NCBI GenBank assembly: GCA_002416125.1
Contig: DIBU01000023.1
Coordinates: 1 to 64,000, forward strand
From: Halieaceae bacterium UBA5044
GTDB taxonomy: Bacteria; Pseudomonadota; Gammaproteobacteria; Pseudomonadales; Halieaceae
Direction of reading: 5' to 3'
DNA length: 64,000 nucleotides
Shown: positions 17,237-26,424 of the stretch, piece after piece
Position numbering within the stretch: position 1 is the stretch's first letter
How the letters are laid out: the number at the start of each line of letters is the position of its first letter
Notes under the pieces: generated by a model
The model's database searches: none
Told to the model about the DNA's origin: nothing
The model's input: only the letters and a program-made list of their open reading frames with translations
Program-made: the position numbers and the translations under genes

Positions 17237-18537
17237 AGGATATGCCTCGTCAGGCGTGAATCCCGCGCAAAGCGGTGGGCCAGCAGGGGTTTCAGGAAGG
17301 CCTGCAGTTCGGCCTGCTCCACGGCTTCCACCAGTTCGTTGATAAAGCCGTAACTGAGCATCACCTCGGCTTCATCACGCGGCACGCCCCGGGTGCGCAG
17401 GTAGTGCAGAGTCAAGGGGTCAAGCTGGGCCACCGTGGCACCGTGGGCGCACTGTACATCATCGGCGTAGATTTCCAGCTCCGGCTTGGTGTTGATTTCC
17501 GCCTTGTTGCTGGTGAGCAGGTTTTTGTTGCTCAATTCCGCACGGGTTTTCTGCGCCTGCGGATGAATGTGAATGCGCCCGTTGAATACGGCGCTGGCCT
17601 CATCAGCGATGATGCCGCGGAAGCGCTCCCGGCTGGTGCAGTGGGGCACGGCGTGTTCGATGCAGGTGTGGTAATCCACCGTTTCGGTGCCGCGCGGCAG
17701 GTACAGGCCGTCCACGGCACAGTGCGCTCCGGGCCCCTGCTGGTTGACCACCAGATCTATGCGTTTCAGCGCGCTGCCCAGTGCGAGGTGAAAACCGTTC
17801 AGCACGCTGTCCGCCTCCTGACGGGCGTGGACGCCGCCGATGTGCACCACGTCGCCCTGCTCAAGGTGCAGCCGGTAGTGGTTCAGCTGTGCCCCGCGGC
17901 CGATCAACAGCTCGGTCAGCCCGTTGGTGAAGGCGGTGCCGCCGGTGGCTGTGTTGGCGAAGGACTCGACAAGCGTGGCGCCGCTGTTTTCCCCAAGGCA
18001 GACCAGCAGGCGCTGGGTCACACTGATGGACTCGTGCTGCCCCGTGGTCAGCCAGGCGATGTGCACGGGTGTCTCGATGCGGGTGTTTGCCGGCACGTCC
18101 ATAAACACGCCGTCAGTCAGCGTGGCGTCATTCAACGGCGCGAACACGTGACGCCCCGGCAGGATGGCGCTGCCCAGGGCCGCAGCAATGCGCTCGGCCT
18201 GGTCGCTGGTGGCGTCAGCAAAGCGCACCAGCCTTAAACCGGCAGGGAGCTCCGTGGTGGACAAGTCTGCCCGATAGTGGCCGTCGGTAAACACCAGGGT
18301 AGGGCCTGACAGTTCAGGCAGCGGTACATCCCCAAGCGGCGATCCGGCGGACTGTGTGGGCGCTGCGCTGAAGGTTTTCTGCAGCGCCTGCAGGCTGGTG
18401 TACTTCCACGCCTCGGTCTTGCGTGTAGGCAATGACGTCTTGCTCCACGCTTCACGACCGCGCGCCTGCAGTGGTTCCAGCCAGGGTGGCGCTGAGCGCG
18501 CGGCAGCCGCCAGCGCCTGCTGCATGAAGTCATTCAT
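17233..18537 (-). CDS. sufD: SufD, scaffold subunit
   Basis: A 434-aa SufD, which pairs with SufB and two SufC in the SufBC2D assembly scaffold and helps with iron entry. The C-terminal SufBD core is visible with VQCAHGATVAQLDP and the LSYGFINELVE ending. The ATG at 18537 overlaps the sufC stop by four bases, and its own stop overlaps sufS, so the operon is tightly coupled here. Confidence 0.95.
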   Translation of the reverse strand: MNDFMQQALAAAARSAPPWLEPLQARGREAWSKTSLPTRKTEAWKYTSLQALQKTFSAAPTQSAGSPLGDVPLPELSGPTLVFTDGHYRADLSTTELPAGLRLVRFADATSDQAERIAAALGSAILPGRHVFAPLNDATLTDGVFMDVPANTRIETPVHIAWLTTGQHESISVTQRLLVCLGENSGATLVESFANTATGGTAFTNGLTELLIGRGAQLNHYRLHLEQGDVVHIGGVHARQEADSVLNGFHLALGSALKRIDLVVNQQGPGAHCAVDGLYLPRGTETVDYHTCIEHAVPHCTSRERFRGIIADEASAVFNGRIHIHPQAQKTRAELSNKNLLTSNKAEINTKPELEIYADDVQCAHGATVAQLDPLTLHYLRTRGVPRDEAEVMLSYGFINELVEAVEQAELQAFLKPLLAHRFARDSRLTRHIL

Positions 18538-19283
18538 CAGGCGACATCCTCCAGCCAGGCGTAGCCGCGTTCCTCGAGTTCCAGTGCCAGTGAATGATCG
18601 CCGGATTTGACGATACGCCCGCCTGAGAGCACGTGCACCCGATCCGGCTTGATGAAATTGAGCAGGCGCTGGTAATGCGTTACCAGAATAAAGCTGCGGT
18701 CCGGGCTGCGCATGGCGTTGATGCCATCGGCGACCACCTGCAGGGCGTCGATATCCAGCCCGCTGTCGGTTTCGTCCATGATGCAGAGCTTTGGTGCCAG
18801 CAGCATCATCTGCATCAGTTCGTTGCGTTTCTTCTCGCCGCCGGAAAAGCCCTCGTTGACGCCGCGCTTGAGGAACGCCTGGTCCAGGTTCACGGCCTTG
18901 CAGGCCTCGCGGGCCTGCTTCATGAAAGACACACTGTCCAGCGCCGGCTCGTTGCGGTGTTCACGCACGGCATCCACGGAGGCCTTGAGGAATTCCATGT
19001 TGCTGACGCCCGGAATCTCCACCGGGTACTGGTAGGCGAGGAACAGGCCGAGGTGTGCCCGCTCCTCAGTGTCGAGTGTCAACAGATCCTGACCCAGCAG
19101 CTGTGCGCTGCCCGCCGTAACCGTGTAGCCGGGGCGACCCGCCAGTACGTGGCCCAGCGTGCTCTTGCCCGAACCATTGGGCCCCATGATCGCATGGACC
19201 TCGCCAGCGCCGACGGCGAGGTCCAGGCCCTTCAGAATGGCTTTATTTTCTACACTGGCGTGCAGGTTGTCGATCTTCAACAT
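18537..19283 (-). CDS. sufC: SufC, ABC-type ATPase of the Suf scaffold
   Basis: A 248-aa ATPase that drives conformational change in SufBC2D. Walker A is GPNGSGKS, the signature is FSGGEKKR, and Walker B is LCIMDETDSGLDID, all typical of SufC. A longer frame begins at 19322, but ATG 19283 (MLKIDNLHA) matches family starts and has AAGAAG and GGAG upstream. It begins 51 bases after the sufB stop. Confidence 0.95.
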   Translation of the reverse strand: MLKIDNLHASVENKAILKGLDLAVGAGEVHAIMGPNGSGKSTLGHVLAGRPGYTVTAGSAQLLGQDLLTLDTEERAHLGLFLAYQYPVEIPGVSNMEFLKASVDAVREHRNEPALDSVSFMKQAREACKAVNLDQAFLKRGVNEGFSGGEKKRNELMQMMLLAPKLCIMDETDSGLDIDALQVVADGINAMRSPDRSFILVTHYQRLLNFIKPDRVHVLSGGRIVKSGDHSLALELEERGYAWLEDVA

Positions 19284-19333
19284 GGTCTTCTTGCTCCGAA
19301 GTGCGGCAGCGGCGCCGCACACTAGTCATGGGT

Positions 19334-20773
<1,440 letters not shown>

Positions 20774-20879
20774 AATCAGTGACCTGTGCTGGCGGGCGTG
20801 ACAGTGGTGGCTCGTGGTTCCGTGTATTTTCGCACGCGCTGCACCCTGATGGCGACACGCTCAGCCAGGATGCCGGTGA

Positions 20880-20904
20880 ATACCCGAGTATTTTAGTCGA
20901 CTAT
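20880..20904 (-). promoter_or_regulatory. IscR type-1 binding site over sufB promoter
   Basis: This 25-bp pseudo-palindrome matches 24 of 25 positions of the E. coli IscR type-1 consensus (ATA-SYY-GACT-RWWWY-AGTC-RRS-TAT). On the minus strand the half sites are ATAGTCGACT and ACTCGGGTAT around AAAAT, the one mismatch being ACTC for AGTC. It contains the -10 element, so binding should block transcription. In E. coli, type-1 sites are bound by IscR carrying a [2Fe-2S] cluster. Confidence 0.85.
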
Positions 20905-20918
20905 TGCCCCGGGTGCAA
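20890..20918 (-). promoter_or_regulatory. sigma-70 promoter of suf operon
   Basis: On the minus strand, -35 TTGCAC (20913-20918) and -10 TAAAAT (20890-20895) are separated by exactly 17 bp. The -10 lies in the middle of the IscR site. The predicted leader to the sufB ATG is about 110 nt, long enough for added control, although no riboswitch fold was recognised. Confidence 0.75.
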
Positions 20919-20927
20919 CGCGCGCCC

Positions 20928-22349
20928 TCACGCCCTGTTGCGCTTGCGCCTGCGCTCCCGAACGCTGCGGGGCTCCGGTGGGCTGCTCAGCCGCGGCCGG
21001 GCGAGCTCGTCTGCGTAGGCCTGCATCATGGGTGCCAGTTGGTGCCGGAAGCGGTGCGCAAATCCGACCAGCGCGGGGCTTATCTCTCCCACCGAGTCCA
21101 GTGAACGGCTGGGGAAAATGCGCCAGGTCCGGGGTGTTCCCGGTGCCTGGTGTTCGGCCCTGCCTGCATCGTCGAGCGCCAGCAGCGCTGTCAGTTCTCG
21201 GCGCACCAGGTCGGGCTCACGCACCAGCGTCTCGTACTGCACCTGCAACAGGGGGTTGGGCAGGGCCGCCTGCCAGTGGTCGATGAGTTTCTCCGCGAGG
21301 GCCATGGCGCGGCCAATGGTTGCGAGCTGGTAGCTGTAGCGATGGCCGCTCCGAAAATTCTTGAAGAACAGCGCCAGGCCCAGATCGAGCGGAGCCCGCC
21401 TGCACAGGATAACCGGCACTTCCGGGTGCAGCAGGCCCAGCCAGCCAAGCCGGCTCAGGTTCGCGGGTGACGTGTCGGTGAGGTAGCGCGCCCCAGCGCC
21501 CTCCAGGGGAGGGCAGAGTTGCAGCAGCGGGGACTCGGCCTGTGCCACGAGTCTCCTGGCCTGGGCATGCAGGTTACCCTCTGCCGGTAAAGACGCCGCC
21601 AGCTTGCGCACCAGTGCGAGTTCGCCACCGGCGACGACGCCCGGATGGTGTGCCAGCAGTGTCTCGACGAGACTCTTGCCCGAGCGTGGCAGACCCGCCA
21701 CCACCAGCAGGGGGCAGTGCGGGGCTGGCTGCCCGCGGCGGTACCGGCTGAAAAACGGCCGATCCATACCCGCAGCGCTGGGGGATACCTGGTACTCGCG
21801 CGTGCCTTTCAGGTCGGCCGCGGCAAACCGGTTTGCCTGCTCATAAAAGGCGAAGCCCGGATTGTCGAGGCCGGATTCGGTGTAGATCTGCCCCAGCAGG
21901 AACAGGGCCCGCGCTCGGGCAGCGTGACTGCGCTCCGTGTCCAGCGCCAGTTTCAGCAGGGTGGCGACTTCCGGACTGTCCAGAGGGATGGCGCGGAAAT
22001 TGAGCAGCCCGCGGTATGCGTCGGTCAATGTGGCGTCTGCAGCCATCGCCTGTGCAAAACAGTCACAGGCCTCCTCGCCGCGATTCTGTCGGCTCAGCAG
22101 GTGTCCGAGCTGGACCAGCAGGCGCGGTGCGCCATTGCACAGCTCCAGGCCGGTGCGGTAGCAGGCCTCCGCCTCCGCCAGTCGACCCAGTCCCTGCAGG
22201 GACTGTCCGTGCAGGCTCCAGAGCTCGACAAGCGTCGTGTTCTGCTCGAGCAGCACAGCCGACTCGCGCAGGCTGCGGGCAAAGTCCTTGCTCTGCACCT
22301 GCTCGCGTATCACGCTCAGGGCAGTCTTGTAATCCGGCCTTTGGGCCAT
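20928..22349 (-). CDS. TPR-repeat sulfotransferase family protein
   Basis: A 473-aa protein with N-terminal tetratricopeptide repeats (about residues 20-185) and a C-terminal sulfotransferase domain. The PAPS-binding loop is GLPRSGKSLVETLLAHHP, near residue 220, and a later RRAPLDLGLALFFKNF segment corresponds to the 3'-phosphate-binding region. The ending is strongly basic (VRERRRKRNRA). The acceptor is unknown. The start was set at ATG 22349, with AGGA upstream; a longer frame runs antisense-like into the thioesterase gene. Last gene of the msrB operon. Confidence 0.85.
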   Translation of the reverse strand: MAQRPDYKTALSVIREQVQSKDFARSLRESAVLLEQNTTLVELWSLHGQSLQGLGRLAEAEACYRTGLELCNGAPRLLVQLGHLLSRQNRGEEACDCFAQAMAADATLTDAYRGLLNFRAIPLDSPEVATLLKLALDTERSHAARARALFLLGQIYTESGLDNPGFAFYEQANRFAAADLKGTREYQVSPSAAGMDRPFFSRYRRGQPAPHCPLLVVAGLPRSGKSLVETLLAHHPGVVAGGELALVRKLAASLPAEGNLHAQARRLVAQAESPLLQLCPPLEGAGARYLTDTSPANLSRLGWLGLLHPEVPVILCRRAPLDLGLALFFKNFRSGHRYSYQLATIGRAMALAEKLIDHWQAALPNPLLQVQYETLVREPDLVRRELTALLALDDAGRAEHQAPGTPRTWRIFPSRSLDSVGEISPALVGFAHRFRHQLAPMMQAYADELARPRLSSPPEPRSVRERRRKRNRA

Positions 22350-22434
22350 GAGCCGATGTCCTGCTACGACGCCTTGACGCGCACCGGCGCGACGAGCGTC
22401 CACTGCGCGATGGTTGCCCAGGGCGCCCCTGTGG

Positions 22435-22890
22435 TCAACTGCTTTGCGCCGGCTGCCCGACACCGAGTTCGGGTTGGCGGGCAAGGATGGCGTCGCGAAA
22501 CCGGGCGGGGATGGCGATGGACCTGCGGGTCTGCTTGTCTGTGAATACCTGGGTGAGGCTGCCGCGGGCGAGGGGTCGACCGCTGCTTTTCTCCTGTAAC
22601 GTGAACGCCAGTTCGGCACTGCTGCGACCCAGTCGGGTATAGCCCACCTGTACGGCCACAGTCTCATAGGCTCGGCATTCCCCCAGATAGTCGCAGTTGA
22701 TGTTCACGGTGAAGATGAAGCAGGGTGCGGTTTGCGGGTTCATGGCACCCAGGCCGAGCTCCTCCATGTAGAAGCCGGCTACCTCATCGGCGTAGACCAG
22801 GTAGTTTGCGAAGTACAGGTGCCCCTGCGCATCGGTATCACTGAACCGTACGAGGATGTCGCTGGTGTAGGTGAGTGGGTGGTCGTTCAC
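22435..22890 (-). CDS. Hotdog-fold acyl-CoA thioesterase (4HBT family)
   Basis: A 151-aa thioesterase expected to hydrolyse acyl-CoA esters. The 4HBT signature FSDTDAQGHLYFANYLVYADE, with the catalytic Asp and following Gly-His, is near residues 16-36. The GTG start at 22890 overlaps the stop of the preceding lipoprotein gene. Substrate chain length cannot be read from sequence. Confidence 0.9.
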   Translation of the reverse strand: MNDHPLTYTSDILVRFSDTDAQGHLYFANYLVYADEVAGFYMEELGLGAMNPQTAPCFIFTVNINCDYLGECRAYETVAVQVGYTRLGRSSAELAFTLQEKSSGRPLARGSLTQVFTDKQTRRSIAIPARFRDAILARQPELGVGQPAQSS

Positions 22891-23576
22891 GGGCCGGCCA
22901 TCTTCAGCAGGTGCTGCAGGTAGTGCAGTTCATGCAGGGATACATCTGCATTTTCGCCCTCGCCGCCGGGCGCATCGTCGGCGCCAAGGGTGAGCAGTGA
23001 GGGCGGCTGGCGCGAGCCCGCAAACTCGGGCGCGCTGTAGCGGTAGGGCCGTTGCCAGGGGTCGAGGGGCAGTGTGTCCAGATAGCCGCCTTCCCTGAAC
23101 CGCCCGGCGCGGCGCAGGCTGCCGATAGGCCGAAGCAGGCTCTCCAGCCCGGGGTCGGTTTGTGGATAGGTGGCGACGTCGTTGTAATAATCGTCCAGCG
23201 CCGTCTGCAGCCGACCCAGGTCGTCGGCGATCTTGCGCAGCGCGCTGCCGGGCGCGGGGCGCGTCTGGATGCCGGTCAGCGCGTACAGAGCGGCGGCGGG
23301 GTCTTCGCTGCAGAACACGGTGATGTCCTGGGCCGTTGGCAAGACATCGGCCTGGCCGGCCCGGAAAATGAACGGTTTGAAGCCCGGCGTGTCGCCATAG
23401 CGCTGGATAGACCGGTAGTCTCCGCAGACAACGGCTCCCGGATAGTCTGTGAGCCCGCGAAATTCGATGGTCTCGACGGCGGGCAGGGCCGCGGTGACGG
23501 CCTCCTGCGCACGCTGTCCCTGACTGCCGCAGGCCGTCAATCCGGCGAGGCTGAAGATCAGCAGCAGTCGTTTCAT
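22887..23576 (-). CDS. Lipoprotein with GspG-like pseudopilin domain
   Basis: A 229-aa probable lipoprotein: signal peptide MKRLLLIFSLAGLTAC with lipobox LTAC. Residues 30-115 form an unrecognised domain. Residues about 120-220 match the C-terminal domain of the major pseudopilin GspG: a helix (LGRLQTALDDYYNDVATYPQ), then DPGLESLL, GGYLDTLPLDPWQRPYRY and the loop LGADDAPGGEGENADV with the acidic calcium-binding residues. The N-terminal prepilin helix and cleavage site are absent, so it cannot be a normal pilus subunit. It overlaps msrB and the thioesterase gene by four bases each. Confidence 0.82.
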   Translation of the reverse strand: MKRLLLIFSLAGLTACGSQGQRAQEAVTAALPAVETIEFRGLTDYPGAVVCGDYRSIQRYGDTPGFKPFIFRAGQADVLPTAQDITVFCSEDPAAALYALTGIQTRPAPGSALRKIADDLGRLQTALDDYYNDVATYPQTDPGLESLLRPIGSLRRAGRFREGGYLDTLPLDPWQRPYRYSAPEFAGSRQPPSLLTLGADDAPGGEGENADVSLHELHYLQHLLKMAGP

Positions 23577-24037
23577 GCCGGGGCGTCCCCATCATCTTCA
23601 AGCTTGTGCAGGGCGACTGCGTTCATGCAGTAACGCAGTCCGCTGGGCGGCGGCCCGTCCGGGAATACGTGTCCCAGGTGCGCTCCACAGGTGTTGCAGG
23701 TCGTCTCGATGCGCGAGCGACCAAAGCTGTGGTCGTTGTGGTATGCGATGACGTTGGACTTCACCGGCTGGGTAAAGGAGGGCCAGCCACTACCGGATTC
23801 AAATTTCTGCTCACCATCGAACAGCAGTGTGCCACAGCACACGCAGGCGTAGTTGCCGGGCTCAAAGCGCGAGCACATGTCATTGCTGAACGCGCGTTCA
23901 GTGCCGGCCTGGCGAGTGACATGATACTGTTCAGGGGTCAGCAGCGCGGCCCATTCCGCATCGCTGCGCTGCAGGGTCGTGTCGGGCTCCGGATTGCCTT
24001 CGTTGGCGAGACGGCAGATTTCGTTCCAGGTGATCAT
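23573..24037 (-). CDS. msrB: Peptide-methionine (R)-S-oxide reductase
   Basis: A 154-aa MsrB that repairs methionine-R-sulfoxide. Both zinc CxxC pairs are present (CVCC and CNTC), as are the FESGSGWPSF motif and the catalytic cysteine C137 in RYCMN. No signal peptide, so it is cytoplasmic. First gene of a four-gene coupled minus-strand operon. Confidence 0.95.
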   Translation of the reverse strand: MITWNEICRLANEGNPEPDTTLQRSDAEWAALLTPEQYHVTRQAGTERAFSNDMCSRFEPGNYACVCCGTLLFDGEQKFESGSGWPSFTQPVKSNVIAYHNDHSFGRSRIETTCNTCGAHLGHVFPDGPPPSGLRYCMNAVALHKLEDDGDAPA

Positions 24038-24094
24038 GACGGCATCCTCTCTGTGATCGGTGGGTCCACCCGCGTCGGCGAGCCCGCTCGGCGC

Positions 24095-24123
24095 ACAGTA
24101 GGGGCAAGCCGGGGCAAGATCAA
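24095..24123 (-). promoter_or_regulatory. Candidate msrB operon promoter
   Basis: On the minus strand TTGATC (24118-24123) and TACTGT (24095-24100) are spaced by 17 bp, about 60 bp before the msrB ATG. The spacer contains a short tandem GGGGCAAG repeat read from the plus strand. The match is moderate. Confidence 0.35.
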
Positions 24124-24196
24124 GAGGGACATAGTGCTGCGCGGGTATGTAAAAACTGCGCTTTCCGTGCGGGTGCTTTGCTGCGCGGCGCTACAG

Positions 24197-24202
24197 TATA
24201 CT
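24197..24202 (+). promoter_or_regulatory. Candidate -10 for the protease-like lipoprotein operon
   Basis: TATACT at 24197-24202 is a good -10 about 45 bp before the ATG at 24248. No convincing -35 is seen at the right distance. Confidence 0.4.
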
Positions 24203-24247
24203 GGCGCCAAAGGCGGCTTCCGACGATGGCCGCGATAAGGGGATTTC

Positions 24248-24904
24248 ATGGTTTTGCGATTCAAAGTCACAGCGCTGGTGATGTGCGGGCTTCTGGCGGG
24301 TTGCCAGGCGTTGCCCGAACAGGCTAACCAGGCACCCATCTGCCCGGAAGCCCCGGTTGTCATGTGCCCGATCTGCCCACTGCAGGAGTGCCCCGAGCCT
24401 CGGGTGCTGGAGAAAATCGTGTTGCGTCCCGCAGCTCCGGTGCCGGTGCCCGCGCGTCCGTCGACAGCGGGGGAGCTTGAACTGCCGATTATCGGGGTGC
24501 TGGAGTTTGTTCGCGTGGAACCTTCGGGCCTGACCTTGGAGGCGGTGATCGACACGGCGAGTGAGCACACCATCATAGCGGCGCGGGATGTACAGCTACT
24601 GGAAAAGGATGGCAAGCGTTACGTGAGCTATGTGCTGGTCGATCCTGCCAGTGATGAGCAGCACGCGCTGGAAGCACCCTTGTTGCGGCGCACTTCGGCG
24701 GTCGATGCCTACGGCAACAGCAGCCGCAATTACATCGTCAGCATGTGGCTCACCCTGGGCGACAGCCGGGCCCGGGTTGAAGTCAATCTGTCCGAGAATA
24801 CCGAGATGCCCTACCCGGTTGTGGTGGGGCGCAACCTGCTGACTGACGTGGCGATTGTCGATGTCAGCCGGCGCCACACCCTGGAGCACCCGGCAGCCCC
24901 ATGA
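24248..24904 (+). CDS. Lipoprotein with RimB/aspartyl-protease-like domain
   Basis: A 218-aa exported protein with lipobox LAGC at the end of its signal peptide, then a short Cys/Pro-rich linker (five cysteines between about residues 32 and 51). Residues about 78-205 match the retropepsin-like 'ATP-dependent zinc protease' family linked to RimK ligases, with EAVIDTASEHT in place of the usual IDTGA and VVVGRNLL near the end. It overlaps the next gene by four bases. In this three-gene arrangement the domain is thought to process or recognise a peptide made by the ligase; that role is inference. Confidence 0.82.
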   Translation: MVLRFKVTALVMCGLLAGCQALPEQANQAPICPEAPVVMCPICPLQECPEPRVLEKIVLRPAAPVPVPARPSTAGELELPIIGVLEFVRVEPSGLTLEAVIDTASEHTIIAARDVQLLEKDGKRYVSYVLVDPASDEQHALEAPLLRRTSAVDAYGNSSRNYIVSMWLTLGDSRARVEVNLSENTEMPYPVVVGRNLLTDVAIVDVSRRHTLEHPAAP

Positions 24905-26424
24905 TTGCATCCCGCGCAAAGGTCGGCATTGTCGCCGGCGCACTGATTGTTTTTGGTATCGCTGTAGCAGCGTACAAAGTGGTGGGGCTCGACCTGCCCT
25001 TGTGGCCGGGCGAGTCGCGAGAGGTCTGGACCATCGAGACCAAGGCCAGTTTCAAGCCGGCAAGTGGTCCGGTCGAAGTGGACCTCGCGCTGCCCTCCGG
25101 GCTCGGCGGCTGGGTAACGCTGGAAGAGCATTTCGCCTCCTCCGGCTTCGGCTTCTCTGTGTTCGAGGAGGCGGATGGACGTGTGGCACGCTGGTCGCGC
25201 CAACTGCTGGAGCACCCGACAACGTTGTACTTCAAGCAGCAGGTCTACCGTGCGCGGCGTGCCGACTTGCCCGACATGCCCGTGGAAACACCTGATCCAC
25301 CCCTGCTCGAAGCCGACCAGCAGGCGGCGATGGAGCGTTTCGTGGCAGACCTGCGGGAGCGCTCCAGCAGCCCGGCCACGTTCACCGCGCTGATGATTCA
25401 GGAACTGCGCCGGGCAGAGCCCAGCCAGGACGCTGAGTTCCTGCTCGGCACCTACAGCGATGCGCCGCTGCGCGTCATGCTGGATGTGCTGGCCTATGTC
25501 GACATTCCCGCCTATCCCGTGCGCGGCATTGCCCTGCAGGACGGTCGCCGTCGGCAGACGTTGAGCACGCTGCTGCAGGTCTACGATGGCAGTGACTGGG
25601 AAGTCTTCGACCCGGAGAGCGGGCAAGCGGGCCTGCCGGAGGATTTTTTCGTCTGGCGCCAGGGCAACGGCGCGGCGCTGCGTGTATTGGGCGGCCGCGA
25701 CTCCAGGCTTGAGTTTGCGCTGGTGCGCAACAGCCTGTCGGCGAAGACCGTAGTCAGCATGGAAGAGCGCAGTGACGAATTTGCCCTGCTGGACTTTTCC
25801 ATCTACGCCTTGCCCGTGGAGCAGCAGGGGATCTTCAAGGGTATTCTGCTGTTGCCGGTTGCGGCCTTTGTCGTGGTCATGATGCGGGTACTGGTGGGCA
25901 TCAAAACCTCAGGGACCTTCATGCCGGTGCTGATTGCGCTGGCCTTCCTGCAAACCACGCTGTGGGTGGGGTTGGCGATATTCCTGGTGCTGGTCAGTGT
26001 CGGGCTGTGGATACGGTCCTGGCTCAGCCATCTCAACCTGCTGCTGGTGGCCCGCGTCTCTGCGGTGGTGATTGTGGTGGTGCTGCTGATGGCCGCGCTG
26101 TCCCTGATCAGTTATAAACTCGGCGTTGACCAGGCACTGACAGTCACCTTCTTTCCCACCATCATTCTGTCCTGGACCATCGAACGTATGTCGATCCTGT
26201 GGGAGGAAGAGGGTGGACGTGAGGTCATGATGCAGGGCGGTGGCAGTCTTCTGGTGGCCGTGCTCGCCTACCTCACCATGTCCGTGCCGGTGGTCGAGCA
26301 CCTGACCTTCAATTTCCCCGAGCTGCTGATCAGTCTTCTCGGCGTGATCCTGCTGATCGGCAAATACACCGGCTACCGGCTTTCCGAGCTGTACCGGTTC
26401 CGCGACATGGCGAAGATGCAATGA
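24901..26424 (+). CDS. Inactive transglutaminase fused to seven membrane helices
   Basis: A 507-aa membrane protein. After one N-terminal helix comes an extracytoplasmic transglutaminase-like domain (about residues 35-300), and then about seven membrane helices from residue 310 to the C-terminus. The usual transglutaminase Cys-His-Asp triad is not evident, agreeing with the family name 'inactive transglutaminase fused to 7 transmembrane helices'. It overlaps both neighbours by four bases (ATGA). It probably forms a membrane platform for the flanking protease-like and ATP-grasp proteins. Confidence 0.9.
   Translation: MIASRAKVGIVAGALIVFGIAVAAYKVVGLDLPLWPGESREVWTIETKASFKPASGPVEVDLALPSGLGGWVTLEEHFASSGFGFSVFEEADGRVARWSRQLLEHPTTLYFKQQVYRARRADLPDMPVETPDPPLLEADQQAAMERFVADLRERSSSPATFTALMIQELRRAEPSQDAEFLLGTYSDAPLRVMLDVLAYVDIPAYPVRGIALQDGRRRQTLSTLLQVYDGSDWEVFDPESGQAGLPEDFFVWRQGNGAALRVLGGRDSRLEFALVRNSLSAKTVVSMEERSDEFALLDFSIYALPVEQQGIFKGILLLPVAAFVVVMMRVLVGIKTSGTFMPVLIALAFLQTTLWVGLAIFLVLVSVGLWIRSWLSHLNLLLVARVSAVVIVVVLLMAALSLISYKLGVDQALTVTFFPTIILSWTIERMSILWEEEGGREVMMQGGGSLLVAVLAYLTMSVPVVEHLTFNFPELLISLLGVILLIGKYTGYRLSELYRFRDMAKMQ

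Noticed and set aside
16097..17353. 418-codon plus-strand frame opposite sufS
   Set aside because: Antisense to sufS with all its active-site motifs; composition-driven.
22350..22667. N-terminal extension of the TPR-sulfotransferase frame
   Set aside because: It overlaps the thioesterase gene in another frame, lacks TPR pattern, and ATG 22349 has a ribosome-binding site.
24095..24123. Tandem GGGGCAAG units as a regulatory iteron
   Set aside because: Only two short imperfect copies; not enough to call an iteron array.
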